Shown here piece after piece: positions 41,791 through 50,764 of a DNA stretch of 64,000 nt. This DNA is from Devosia indica (GTDB lineage Bacteria > Pseudomonadota > Alphaproteobacteria > Rhizobiales > Devosiaceae). The notes under the pieces were generated by a model. The model ran no database searches. It was given only the letters and a program-made list of their open reading frames with translations, and was not told the DNA's origin. The stretch is taken from the NCBI RefSeq assembly GCF_003056405.1, contig NZ_PYVZ01000001.1, positions 1-64,000 on the forward strand. Reading direction: 5' to 3'. Position 1 is the stretch's first letter, and every line of letters starts with the position of its first letter. The position numbers and the translations under genes were made by a program.

Positions 41791-41939
41791 CACTCGAGCA
41801 TAGCTCTCATGGCCTTCTTGCCTCAGATCGATCCACCGGATCGATCTGCCCACAGGGACGGCCTTGCCATTCGAGCATAGCTCTCATGGCCTTCTCGCCT
41901 CAGATCGATCCACCGGATCGATCTGCCCACAGGGACGGC
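41791..41939 (+). repeat. Dispersed two-hairpin element, copies 4 and 5 in tandem
   Basis: Two nearly identical units (41791-41867 and 41868-41939, 77-base period) lie between the sugar-binding-protein and ATPase genes. Each has hairpin A GAGC-ATA-GCTC, the core TCATGGCCTTCT, and hairpin B with perfect ten-base arms AGATCGATCC and GGATCGATCT around ACC (41825-41847 in the first unit), then CACAGGGACGG. They differ by only a few bases, so the duplication is recent. They may stabilise the 3' end of the binding-protein mRNA or partly stop transcription. Confidence 0.75.
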
Positions 41940-41945
41940 TCGAAG

Positions 41946-43166
41946 TTACTTGTAGAGCTCGAGCTCGCCGGCGGCCTTGGTCAGGGCGTCAGCAGGTTCG
42001 GCAGCGCCGGTGACAACCGACTGGACCATTTCGATCATGGTGTTCTGCAGACCGATATAATCGGTGAACAGCGGCTCGGGACCACCGAACTCGATGCCGT
42101 CCAGGAACGGCTTCCAGTAGGGCTTTTCGGCAACCAGTTCCGAGGTCTGCGGCTCAAGCGGACGCAGCGGGGTCAGGCCCTGGGCCATTTCGGCAGCCCA
42201 CTGACGCTCGGGAGCAGTGATGAACTTGGCCAGGCTGATGGCCTGCTCTTCAACACCGGTGCCCTTGAAGACGGCCAGCGAGTCGGTGATCAGCAGCGTG
42301 CCGGGACCCTTGGCGTCCGGACCCAGAGGAAGCGGAGCAACGCCCCAGTTCATGCCGGCTTCTTCCGCGCGGAGGGCAGCACCGACCGAAGCTTCGATCA
42401 TGGCAACGCCACCATCGAGCCAGATGGCACGGACTTCGTTCTGCTCGTAAGCGGTCGGGCCTTCCTCGGAATAGGGGATGATTTCATCCAGGGCGGTCAG
42501 GGCCGCCAGAACCTGCGGCGAGTCGGCAACGATGTTGCCATCGGCGTCGATGATCAGGCCGTCATTGGTGTAAACCCAATGCAGGAACTGGTGCATGGTG
42601 TTGTCAAAGGTCTTGGCAACGGCACCATAGCCGGCAGCATCGGTGTTCTCGGTGATCTGCTTGGCGAAAGCGATCTTTTCTTCCCAGGTCGCGGGCGGCA
42701 CTTCAGGATCGAGACCGGCTTCTTCGAACAGATCCTTGTTCCAGAACAGGGCCTTGGTCGAGAAGGCAACCGGAACGCCCCACTGGGTTCCGTCGAAGGT
42801 GACGGTATCGGGCACGTAGTTGTAATAGGATGCCTTTTCCTCGTCCGTCATCGGCACGGGAACGATCAGGTCGTTGATGGCGAACTGCTTGAGGGTACGC
42901 GAGCCGACATAGGCCAGCGCGACCGGGGTGCCGGCAGCGGCCAGCGTGGTCACCTTGTCCTGGCACTGGCCCCAGCCCACGATCTCGGGGACAACCTTGA
43001 AACCGGGATTCTCGGCTTCCCACTCGGCGAAGTAGTCGGCATAGCCAGCGGTCAGCTCGTCACCGCAGTTGATGAAGGCGATCTCCTGATCCTGGGCATA
43101 GGCCGCCGGGGCGGCACCGGCCAGAGCCAGCATGGACACGGTTACCAAACCGATTGTCTTTTTCAC
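41946..43166 (-). CDS. Sugar ABC transporter substrate-binding protein
   Basis: A 406-residue family 1 extracellular solute-binding protein. It has a signal peptide (KKTIGLVTVSMLALAGAAPA then AYAQ) and typical sugar-binder segments: FWNKDLFEEAGLDPEVPPAT, GGVAMIEASVG, TDSLAVFKGTG. The context (GH20, ROK kinase nearby, RpiR) suggests an amino-sugar di- or oligosaccharide as ligand. Start GTG 43166 is chosen because AAGGGAG precedes it and the signal peptide starts there; the frame opens earlier. Confidence 0.9.
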   Translation of the reverse strand: MKKTIGLVTVSMLALAGAAPAAYAQDQEIAFINCGDELTAGYADYFAEWEAENPGFKVVPEIVGWGQCQDKVTTLAAAGTPVALAYVGSRTLKQFAINDLIVPVPMTDEEKASYYNYVPDTVTFDGTQWGVPVAFSTKALFWNKDLFEEAGLDPEVPPATWEEKIAFAKQITENTDAAGYGAVAKTFDNTMHQFLHWVYTNDGLIIDADGNIVADSPQVLAALTALDEIIPYSEEGPTAYEQNEVRAIWLDGGVAMIEASVGAALRAEEAGMNWGVAPLPLGPDAKGPGTLLITDSLAVFKGTGVEEQAISLAKFITAPERQWAAEMAQGLTPLRPLEPQTSELVAEKPYWKPFLDGIEFGGPEPLFTDYIGLQNTMIEMVQSVVTGAAEPADALTKAAGELELYK

Positions 43167-43295
43167 TTGGTAGTCTCCCTTGATTGCGGGCCCCTCGGCC
43201 CTCTCGGAGCCGTTCAGCATTGGCTGTTGAACGATCTCCAAACCTTGATTGGTGCGGCACCGGCCCGGACCAGGTCCGGATTGGCGCCGCGCCAG

Positions 43296-44243
43296 TTATT
43301 GCTTCACGGCACCGGCGGTAAGACCGGCGACGAGATAGCGCTGCAGGAACACGATGACGATCATGACCGGCAGGATTCCGACGAAGGACGCCGCCATCAG
43401 CTCGTTCCAGATCACTTCCTGCTTGCCGAAGAAGGCGAAGAGCCCGACCGGCAGCGGCATGAATTCTGTCTTGGAGTTGAAGGTCAGCGCGAAGATGAAC
43501 TGCTGGGCGTAGGCACCGATGAAGGTCATGATGGCGACCACGACGACGCCCGGCATGGCCAGCGGCAGGATGACCCGGCGCAGGGTGTAGAGGCGGCTGG
43601 CGCCATCGACCCAGGCGGCTTCGTCCAGCTCGCGCGGGATGCGCATCATATAGGTGCGCAGGAGCCAGACGGACGAGGGAATGAGGAAGGCCGCGCCCGG
43701 CACGATCATGGCCCAATAGGTGTTGAGCAGCCCCAGCGTGCGCATCAGGCGGAACAGCGGGATCAGCAGCACCGCGCCCGAGAACATGTTGACTGCCAGG
43801 AACCCGGCCAGGAGCAGGCCGGCACCGGTGAAGTTGAAGCGGGCAAAGGCGTAGGCGGCGGGCACCACGATGGCGACCACGATGGCCGTGACCACGGTGG
43901 AGATGAAGAAGGAATTGAAGATGTGCATGCCCAGGGCAGGCACGGATTCCCACATGGAGAAATAGGCCGCAAAGGAGCCGTTTTCGGGGATGAAGCTGTA
44001 GGGCGTCGAGAAGAGCTGGGCCAATGGCTTCAATGACACCAGGAACCCTTCGATGAACGGGGCCAGCACGAAGAACAGGAACAGCGCGATGCCGGCATAG
44101 AGCCCGACCACCTCGAGCAGGCTGTAGCGATCGATCATCGGGCGGCTGGCCGACCAGAGACCGCGACGGGCCTTGGCCTGAGGCTGGACACTGGCCTTGG
44201 AATCGGCGGCCGCGACCTCTGTGGAACGGGCAACGTCGCTCAT
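43296..44243 (-). CDS. Sugar ABC transporter permease (MalG type)
   Basis: A 315-residue permease with a 40-residue cytoplasmic N-terminus and six membrane helices. The EAA motif, which docks the ATPase, reads DEAAWVDGASRLYTLRRVIL. It pairs with the MalF-type permease, whose stop it overlaps by four bases. Confidence 0.92.
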   Translation of the reverse strand: MSDVARSTEVAAADSKASVQPQAKARRGLWSASRPMIDRYSLLEVVGLYAGIALFLFFVLAPFIEGFLVSLKPLAQLFSTPYSFIPENGSFAAYFSMWESVPALGMHIFNSFFISTVVTAIVVAIVVPAAYAFARFNFTGAGLLLAGFLAVNMFSGAVLLIPLFRLMRTLGLLNTYWAMIVPGAAFLIPSSVWLLRTYMMRIPRELDEAAWVDGASRLYTLRRVILPLAMPGVVVVAIMTFIGAYAQQFIFALTFNSKTEFMPLPVGLFAFFGKQEVIWNELMAASFVGILPVMIVIVFLQRYLVAGLTAGAVKQ

Positions 44244-45127
44244 TTGGCTTCTCCCTGCTGGAGCTTGCGGACGGCGCGGAAGTAAACAATGCAGAAGGCG
44301 GTCACGAAGAGCGAGATGACCACGGCACGCGCCGCGCCCTCGCCATATCGGCGCGACCCCATGGCGGTCTTGTAGGTGTCGATGATCATCGTGGTGGTCG
44401 AGCCGGACGGGCCGCCCTGGGTCAGGATCCAGATGATGTCGAAGGAATTGAAGGTGGCGATGAGCGAAAGCAGGCTCATGGTGATGATGGCAGGCACCAT
44501 CAACGGCACGGTAATGCGGCGGAAGCGATAAAAGCGGCCCGCGCCGTCGGTCCAGGCGGCTTCATGCAGATCGCGCGGGATCGACTGCATGGCGGCCAGG
44601 AAATAGATGGTGACCATGGGCACGCCAATCCACACATCGGTGATGATCGTGGCCCAGAATGCGGTCTCGCCATAGGCCAGCCAGGCAATGGGGCCATCGG
44701 TGATGCCGAAATTCTGCAGCAGGCCCGAGATCATGCCGAACTGGCCATTATACATCCAGCCCCACATGAAGATGCCGATGGCCATGGGCACGATCCAGGG
44801 CGGCATGGTGAGGATGCGGAACAGGGCCTGGCCGGGAATGGCGGCATTGAGCAGCACGGCGCCCAGCATGCCGATGATCATTTTCAGGCTGACCGAAAAG
44901 AAGGTCCACACAAAGGTGCGGATGATCACCTCGGTGAAATTGCCGGCGCCGAAAATGCGCTCGTAATTGGCCCAGCCGATGAAATCATAGCCAGGACGCA
45001 GCGAGGCATTGGTGAAGCTGAGAATGATCGTATCGACCAGCGGGTAGGCCACGATGGTCAGGATATAGAGCAATGCCGGAGCCAGCAGGGCGAGGGCGAA
45101 GAGGGTGGCGCTTCTTGTGCTGGTCAT
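44240..45127 (-). CDS. Sugar ABC transporter permease (MalF type)
   Basis: A 295-residue permease with six membrane helices and the EAA motif HEAAWTDGAGRFYRFRRI. Typical MalF-like segments are FTNASL and ILTQGGPSGSTTTMIIDTY. It lies 11 bases after the oxidoreductase gene and overlaps the MalG-type gene by four. Confidence 0.92.
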   Translation of the reverse strand: MTSTRSATLFALALLAPALLYILTIVAYPLVDTIILSFTNASLRPGYDFIGWANYERIFGAGNFTEVIIRTFVWTFFSVSLKMIIGMLGAVLLNAAIPGQALFRILTMPPWIVPMAIGIFMWGWMYNGQFGMISGLLQNFGITDGPIAWLAYGETAFWATIITDVWIGVPMVTIYFLAAMQSIPRDLHEAAWTDGAGRFYRFRRITVPLMVPAIITMSLLSLIATFNSFDIIWILTQGGPSGSTTTMIIDTYKTAMGSRRYGEGAARAVVISLFVTAFCIVYFRAVRKLQQGEAK

Positions 45128-45138
45128 CGGCTTTCTCC

Positions 45139-46320
45139 TCAGTTCCCTTTGCCCAGGGCAGCGTCGAAGCGCTGCCAGATCGGGGCCATGTCGACGACAG
45201 ACTTGTTGCGCATCGCCTCATCCATGGACAGCGCCAGAAGGCCTGCTTCAAGCGCGTCGGTGACCGAGACAGGCAGGGGCACACCGTCGATCATATGCAG
45301 AAGAATATCCTCGGCCATCTGCTCGTCGGCGCCGTAATGCTGGCTCAGCTCGGAGGTCTGGTAGGTCTTGTCCTCAAGCCGCTCGGAGGTGCGGCTGTCG
45401 GTGACCTTGAAGTAGTTGCGAATAAAGTCGCCTTCCGCCATGCCTTTGGCACCGATCACCGCGAAACGGCGGAAATCGTCGGGCACGTTCATATTGGTGT
45501 GGAAGGTCAGAGCCGCGCCGTTCTCATACTGCACGATGGCGGTCTGGAAGTCGATGATATCGCCATCACTATCGAACACCTTGTCCGAGCCCTGCCAGCC
45601 CGACGGCTTGCGGTGATAGACGTTGAGATCGTTGACGCCGGCACCCTGAGGCGCGTTTTCGGGCGTGAAGCTCTTGCGCCCACCGAAGCTGGCCACATAG
45701 CGCGGGCGACAGCCCATCACGCCATTATAGAGATCAAGGTCGTGGCAGCATTTCTCAAGCATGAAGCTGCCCGAATATTGCTGGTAACGCCGCCAGTCGC
45801 GCATGAAAAAGGCGCCGTGATAGGGCGGGATGGTTTCGGACGCCTCGATGGAGGTGACATCGCCCAGCTTGCCCTCGGCCTGCGCCTTGCGCAGGTCGAC
45901 ATAAAGCGGTGCATAGCGCAGCACCAGACCCACCATGACATTGTCCGAGCCGTACTGACCAATCAATTCGGCCAGCGCCATGGTATCCTCAACCGAGGTC
46001 ACCACCGGCTTTTCGGCGAACAGCTTCATGCCGCGCTCAAGACCAATGCGAATGTGATCGAGATGCATATGGTTGGGCGAGCCGACCATGAGCAGATCGA
46101 GATTGGCCTCGTCGATCAACTGCTCGAGGCTGTCATATTGCTGACCAACGGAGACGCCATGCTCCTGGGTATAAGGCAGACCGGCCGGTGCCGGATCGAC
46201 ATAGCCGACAATCTCGAAATCGTCCCGCGCTGCGGAAAACACCCGCGCCAGATAACCCAGACGATAGCCGAGACCGATAATGCCTACCCGCATACCTTGC
46301 CGTTCCCTGTTTTGTTCCAT
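45139..46320 (-). CDS. Gfo/Idh/MocA-family oxidoreductase
   Basis: A 393-residue NAD(P)-dependent oxidoreductase: Rossmann motif MRVGIIGLGYRLGYLARVF, the EKPV motif (FAEKPVVTS) with the catalytic Lys, and a C-terminal sheet domain with CCHDLDLYNGV. These enzymes oxidise or reduce sugars and related polyols. It is the first gene of the oligosaccharide locus, so it may process the imported sugar or a monosaccharide product. Start 46320 has AGAGGT upstream; ATG 46293 is an alternative that begins at the Rossmann motif. Confidence 0.88.
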   Translation of the reverse strand: MEQNRERQGMRVGIIGLGYRLGYLARVFSAARDDFEIVGYVDPAPAGLPYTQEHGVSVGQQYDSLEQLIDEANLDLLMVGSPNHMHLDHIRIGLERGMKLFAEKPVVTSVEDTMALAELIGQYGSDNVMVGLVLRYAPLYVDLRKAQAEGKLGDVTSIEASETIPPYHGAFFMRDWRRYQQYSGSFMLEKCCHDLDLYNGVMGCRPRYVASFGGRKSFTPENAPQGAGVNDLNVYHRKPSGWQGSDKVFDSDGDIIDFQTAIVQYENGAALTFHTNMNVPDDFRRFAVIGAKGMAEGDFIRNYFKVTDSRTSERLEDKTYQTSELSQHYGADEQMAEDILLHMIDGVPLPVSVTDALEAGLLALSMDEAMRNKSVVDMAPIWQRFDAALGKGN

Positions 46321-46343
46321 TCCCGACCTCTTGCGGATCGGTG

Positions 46344-46359
46344 TCGTTTGTGTAAACGA
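46344..46359. promoter_or_regulatory. Palindromic operator before the oligosaccharide locus
   Basis: TCGTTT-GTGT-AAACGA, perfect six-base arms, 24 bases upstream of the oxidoreductase start. LacI and DeoR-type regulators bind similar sites. The rest of the 341-base divergent gap (46321-46661) shows no gene, only an A/C-rich stretch around 46375-46430. Confidence 0.5.
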
Positions 46360-46661
46360 TTTTCAAGACTAGGCGCCTTGCCAACACAATGTCAACACAC
46401 ATTCGACGCCAATACAATACCAATTTAAGCCACCTCGGATTCTTGCTCAATCGCGCGCCGTTTTGCTGATTTTCTGGGCATATGCGAGGTGTTTGGCGGG
46501 ATGCAGGGTGTGGACAAATGTGCTTTCTCGGCGCACCATGTCGCAATTGGTATCCATGTGGCCTCTTTCACGAGGCGACAAACACATGACGTATGTGAAA
46601 ATTTGAAACAGAACTGGTGGACGTGCCTCAGCGCGTCACCGCGCAGGCAAGAGATGCGAAA

Positions 46662-47150
46662 ATGAGCCTATCGACCAATCCCTTCCCCAATGATGCAGAC
46701 CGTTCGGCGATCTGGACCATGCTGGTGCCACGCGACATCAAGGCTTTCGTGAATGCCGACTGGTCGATGGTGGAGGGCGACTTCATTGCCGATGATTTCA
46801 TGGGCATCAACGGCAACAAAAACGACAATCCCGATGGCTGGACCATCAGCTATCCCACCCTCGCGCAATATCGCGATGAGTGGCTGCGCCAGGCCCATGA
46901 GGGCCAGAAGGTGGTGTATGCCGAAGACCAGGAAGCCGGGATCCACCGGGCAACCAGCCTGACCGAAATCGAGATTACCGGCGAGCGCGCCATTGCCCAC
47001 AAGAAATTCAAGGGCGAGATCGCCTTGGCGGATGGCGGCAAGGACGTGCTGAACTGGCAGACCCTCTACTTCTGCCGCAAGGTGGACGGCCAGTGGAAGC
47101 TGACCGGATTTGTCGGCTACCTGCCCTATCCGATGCCCAACCGGGGCTAA
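46662..47150 (+). CDS. NTF2-like (SnoaL-type fold) protein
   Basis: A 162-residue protein: RDIKAFVNADWSMVEGDFIA, FMGINGNKNDNPDGW, YRDEWLRQA and TLYFCRKVDGQWKLTGFVGY follow the helix-then-curved-sheet order of NTF2-like proteins; the terminal DGQWKLTGFVGYLPY is characteristic. Function unknown; many bind small hydrophobic molecules or act as isomerases. ATG 46662 is taken since the frame's earlier start lacks a ribosome-binding site and AAGAGA precedes this one. It precedes an MFS transporter and an M81 peptidase. Confidence 0.75.
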   Translation: MSLSTNPFPNDADRSAIWTMLVPRDIKAFVNADWSMVEGDFIADDFMGINGNKNDNPDGWTISYPTLAQYRDEWLRQAHEGQKVVYAEDQEAGIHRATSLTEIEITGERAIAHKKFKGEIALADGGKDVLNWQTLYFCRKVDGQWKLTGFVGYLPYPMPNRG

Positions 47151-47173
47151 GCCTGGCGCCGGCCCCACCCCAG

Positions 47174-47194
47174 CCCTCCCCATCAAGGGGAGGG
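47174..47194. terminator. Hairpin after the NTF2-like gene
   Basis: CCCTCCCC and GGGGAGGG arms around ATCAA, 24 bases after the stop. Same arms as the hairpin at 22836-22856, with GCCGGGT downstream in both. Confidence 0.5.
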
Positions 47195-47246
47195 AGCCGC
47201 GTCGCGCTGCCGGGTAGGCCGGTGGCCATCACAATTGAGCAGCTCC

Positions 47247-48440
47247 ATGTCCTTCCTCACACCCCAGCGCCTTGTCATGCTGGTCTTCTTTCTCCAGCCC
47301 ATTGCCTTTGGCTCCTGGCTGCCGCGCATTCCCGAGATCCAGTCAGCCATGGGGCTAGGCTCGGCGGCGCTGGCCATTGCGCTGCTCGGCATGCCGGTGG
47401 GCACGCTCTTGACCCTGCCCTTTGCCGGGCCGCTGGTGGGCAGGATCGGCGCCCGCATGGCGATCCTGATCGGCTTTGTGTTCTATTCGCTTGCCGCCTG
47501 CCTGCCGGTGCTCGCGCCGGACCCGATCCTGCTGTTCATTGCGCTGATGCTGGCGGGTTCGTCCATCTCGTTTGTCGAACTGGGGCTGAATGTCGAAGCC
47601 GACCTGGTGGAGAAATCCACCGGCAAGCTGATCATGAACACCTCGCATGGCTGCTGGTCGCTGGGCATCATGGTGGGCAGCCTGATCGGCTCGGGTTTTG
47701 TCGCTGCCGGCGTTGCGCCCGGTATCGCGTTGCCGCTGCTGGCCCTGGCCATCCTGCCCATCGCCTTGCTGGCCGGGTGGGCCCTGCCCGCTCTGGACGA
47801 CAGGACCGAAAACGAGACGGGTGCGCCGAAACGTTCAGCATGGTCGCTGCCCAGTCCCGCACTGGTCGGGGTATGCCTGTTCGTCTTCGGCATCACCATG
47901 ACAGAAGGCGCGATGGCCGACTGGTCGGCCATATTCCTGCGCGATGCGCTCAATGCCGAGGGCGGGCTGGTGGGCCTGGGCTATTCGGTATTTGCCTTCA
48001 TGGTGGCGGCCGGCCGGTTCGGCGGCGACTTCCTCAAGCGCCGGCTGGGTAGCGTCAACACGGCCCGCTTGTGTGGCACGCTGGCGGTGCTCGGTGCGGC
48101 CCTGCTGTTCCTGGCGCCGAGTGTCGAACTCGCGCTGATCGGCTTTGGCACTATCGGCATTGGCGTTTCAGTCGGCTTCCCCCTGGCCGTCACGGCCGCT
48201 GCCGGCATTGGCGACCGGGCCGCCTCGGCCAATGTGGCCGTGCTCTCCTTTGTGGCGCTGACCGGCTTCCTGATTGGCCCGCCGCTGATCGGCTTTGTGG
48301 CCGAGCACAGCGATATCCGGTTCGGGGTCGCCTGCGTCATCCCCATGCTGGTGGTGAGCCTGTTCCTCACCGGGCGGCTGACGCCGCGCCGGGCCCAGCC
48401 TGCCCATAATCCTGAAGCCCAAGTTCCTGGAGTTCTCTAG
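47247..48440 (+). CDS. MFS transporter
   Basis: A 397-residue major facilitator with 12 membrane helices. The N-terminal half has FFLQPIAFGSWLPRIPEIQ and the loop PLVGRIGARMAI; the pattern is that of the group containing sugar and drug efflux MFS proteins related to YbjJ and FucP-like members. Substrate unknown. ATG 47247 is used; TTG 47235 is possible. Its stop overlaps the following M81 gene start by one base, so a shared substrate or product is likely. Confidence 0.85.
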   Translation: MSFLTPQRLVMLVFFLQPIAFGSWLPRIPEIQSAMGLGSAALAIALLGMPVGTLLTLPFAGPLVGRIGARMAILIGFVFYSLAACLPVLAPDPILLFIALMLAGSSISFVELGLNVEADLVEKSTGKLIMNTSHGCWSLGIMVGSLIGSGFVAAGVAPGIALPLLALAILPIALLAGWALPALDDRTENETGAPKRSAWSLPSPALVGVCLFVFGITMTEGAMADWSAIFLRDALNAEGGLVGLGYSVFAFMVAAGRFGGDFLKRRLGSVNTARLCGTLAVLGAALLFLAPSVELALIGFGTIGIGVSVGFPLAVTAAAGIGDRAASANVAVLSFVALTGFLIGPPLIGFVAEHSDIRFGVACVIPMLVVSLFLTGRLTPRRAQPAHNPEAQVPGVL

Positions 48441-49873
48441 TGAAGATTGCCGTTGCCGGCCTGCACACTGAATGCAGCACCTATAACCCCGTCCTGGCGC
48501 GCGAAGCCGATTTTCGCGTGCTGCGTGGTCCGTCCATGCTCAAGGATCAATATTTCGATTTCCTGACGCATTTCCCGGCCGAGTTCATCACCATCCTGCA
48601 TGCCCGGGCCATTGCCGGCGGACCGGTGGAGCGGGCGCTCTATGATCGCTGGAAATGTGAGATTCTTGATGGCCTGAAAGCCGCCATGCCGCTCGACGGT
48701 GTCTATCTGGCCATGCATGGCGCCATGCATGTCGAAGGCATGTTCGATGCAGAGGGCGACTTTATCACCGCAGTGCGAGAGGTGGTAGGCCCCGATGTGC
48801 TGATTTCGGCCAGCTATGACCTGCACGGCAATATCAGCCAGCGCATTATCGACGGGCTGGACATGTTCTCGACCTATCGCACCGCGCCACATATTGACGT
48901 GCCCGACACCATGCGCCGTGCCGTGACCATGCTGGTGCGGGCGCTCAAGACCGGCGTAAAGCCGATGTTGGCCTGGGCACCGGTGCCGGTGCTGCTGCCG
49001 GGCGAACGCACCTCGACCCAGGACGAGCCGGCGCGCACATTCTACACGCAGATCCATCAGGTCGAGGAGCCCAGCGGGATCTGGGATGCCTCCTTCCAGG
49101 TGGGCTATGTCTGGGCCGACGAGCCGCGCGCCACTGCCTGCGCCGTGGTCACCGGCACCGACCGGGCGGCCATCGAAAAGGCAGCGATCCATCTGGCGCA
49201 GGACTATTGGGATATCCGCGAGGGCTTTGTCTTCGGCATGGAGACCGGCTCAATCGAAGAATGCGTAGACCGGGCGGTGAGCAGCCCGACCCATCCCGTG
49301 GTGCTGGCCGAATCGGGAGACAATCCGACCGGCGGCGGCGTGGGCGACCGGGCCGAAGTGCTGGCGGCGCTGATGGCCAAGGATGCGCAGGGCGTGATTT
49401 TTGCCGGCATTGCCGACAAGGCGGCGACCGACGCGGCCTATGCTGCGGGTGTGGGCGCCAGGCTGCCGCTCCATATCGGGGCGAGCCTTGATCCCTCGAG
49501 CACGCCGGTCAATACCGAAGCCGAGGTGGTATTCCTGGCCGAAACCGAAAACGCCCATCTGCGCGAAGCGGTGGTGCGGATTGGCGGCATCGATCTGGTG
49601 CTGACCGCGCGCCGCCGGCCGTTCCACAATATTGCGGATTTCACCCGGCTCGGGCTGGATCCACACGCGGCTAATATCATCGCGGTGAAATCGGGCTATC
49701 TCTCGCCAGAGCTGGGACCCATTGCCAATCCAGGCATCATGGCGCTGTCGCCGGGTGTGGTTGACCAGTTCGTCGAGCGCACCGAGCGTAAGCACACGCC
49801 ACGCCCGAGCTATCCGTTCGACACGGATTTTGGGTTTGTGCCAGTGGTGAAGTGGTCGAAGCGGGCGGGGTGA
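48440..49873 (+). CDS. M81-family metallopeptidase (MlrC-like), copy 2
   Basis: A 477-residue M81 protein, starting at GTG 48440 inside the MFS stop codon. KIAVAGLHTECSTYNP, GVYLAMHGAMHVEGMFDAEG and SASYDLHGNIS give the N-terminal zinc-site residues; VLAESGDNPTGGGVGDRAEV is the counterpart of the second conserved block. It shares the family fold with the copy at 35.9 kb but differs widely in sequence, so it is a separate subgroup rather than a recent duplicate. Confidence 0.85.
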   Translation: MKIAVAGLHTECSTYNPVLAREADFRVLRGPSMLKDQYFDFLTHFPAEFITILHARAIAGGPVERALYDRWKCEILDGLKAAMPLDGVYLAMHGAMHVEGMFDAEGDFITAVREVVGPDVLISASYDLHGNISQRIIDGLDMFSTYRTAPHIDVPDTMRRAVTMLVRALKTGVKPMLAWAPVPVLLPGERTSTQDEPARTFYTQIHQVEEPSGIWDASFQVGYVWADEPRATACAVVTGTDRAAIEKAAIHLAQDYWDIREGFVFGMETGSIEECVDRAVSSPTHPVVLAESGDNPTGGGVGDRAEVLAALMAKDAQGVIFAGIADKAATDAAYAAGVGARLPLHIGASLDPSSTPVNTEAEVVFLAETENAHLREAVVRIGGIDLVLTARRRPFHNIADFTRLGLDPHAANIIAVKSGYLSPELGPIANPGIMALSPGVVDQFVERTERKHTPRPSYPFDTDFGFVPVVKWSKRAG

Positions 49874-49956
49874 CTGGCGGCCTTGTTCTCTTCTCTTGAT
49901 GGGGCGGGAATGATGGTGGGGCTGACTTCTCTGCCACCGCACCTTCCCCCTTCCCT

Positions 49957-49985
49957 CCCTTTCGTTTAGTTACAAAACGAAAGGG
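49957..49985. promoter_or_regulatory. Perfect 11-base inverted repeat before the glpR-like gene
   Basis: CCCTTTCGTTT (49957-49967) and AAACGAAAGGG (49975-49985) with a seven-base spacer, ending 11 bases before the start codon. TTTCGTTT...AAACGAAA matches the half-sites described for GlpR/DeoR-type repressors, so this is probably the autoregulatory operator; the right arm also contains the ribosome-binding site AAAGGGAG, so bound repressor or the RNA hairpin would block translation. Confidence 0.65.
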
Positions 49986-49996
49986 AGCGCACCACT

Positions 49997-50764
49997 ATGA
50001 CCCCATCAATGCGGCAGGCGAAAATCGTCGAGCTGGCGCGCCAGCAGGGCGAGGTGAGCGTCGAGGAACTGGTTGCCGCTTTCGAGGTGACGCCGCAGAC
50101 GATCCGCAAGGACCTCAATATCCTCTGTGACCGGGGGGCGCTGAAACGCACCCATGGCGGGGCGATGCACCCCTCGGGGGTCGAGAATGTCGAGTATGAA
50201 GCGCGTCGACAGATTGCGCCGGCGGAGAAGCGCGCCATCGGCAAGGCGGCCGCGGCGTTGATCCCCGACCATGCATCGCTGTTCATCAATATCGGCACCA
50301 CCACCGAAGCGGTCAGCCAGGCGCTGAGCGAGCATCGCGGGCTGATGGTGATCACCAACAATATCAATGTGGCCAATCATTTGCGCGTGGTGCCCAGCAC
50401 GGAAGTGGTGATTGCCGGCGGGGTGGTGCGGCCCAGCGATGGCGGTATTGTGGGCGAGGCGGCAGTGGATTTCATACGTCAGTTCAAGGTGGATTTTGCC
50501 GTCATCGGCGTCTCCGCCATCGACCCGGACGGGGCGCTGCTGGATTTCGATTTCCGCGAGGTGAAAGTGGCCCAGGCGATCATCGCCAATGCCCGTCATG
50601 TGATCGTTGTGGCCGACCAGACCAAATTCACCCGCACCGCCCCGGTGCGGATCGGGCATCTGAGCCAGGCGCACAGTTTCATTACGGACATCTGCCCAGT
50701 GGACTCCATCCGGCAGGTCTGCACAGATGCCGGCATTGCCCTGATCGAGACCGGGGAACTCTAA
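49997..50764 (+). CDS. DeoR/GlpR-family transcriptional regulator
   Basis: A 255-residue DeoR-type repressor: N-terminal helix-turn-helix (RQAKIVELARQQGEVSVEEL, TPQTIRKDLNILCDRGALKR, THGGA) and a DeoR sensor domain (FINIGTTTEAVSQAL, TNNINVA, GGVVRPSDGGIVG, ADQTKF), which binds a sugar or glycerol phosphate. It resembles GlpR, but no glycerol genes are adjacent; the neighbours are an M81 gene upstream and the convergent fuconate dehydratase. Confidence 0.88.
   Translation: MTPSMRQAKIVELARQQGEVSVEELVAAFEVTPQTIRKDLNILCDRGALKRTHGGAMHPSGVENVEYEARRQIAPAEKRAIGKAAAALIPDHASLFINIGTTTEAVSQALSEHRGLMVITNNINVANHLRVVPSTEVVIAGGVVRPSDGGIVGEAAVDFIRQFKVDFAVIGVSAIDPDGALLDFDFREVKVAQAIIANARHVIVVADQTKFTRTAPVRIGHLSQAHSFITDICPVDSIRQVCTDAGIALIETGEL

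Noticed and set aside
41791-41939. CRISPR-like array
   Set aside because: Only two units, with the internal sequence also repeated and no unique spacers; they match dispersed single copies elsewhere.
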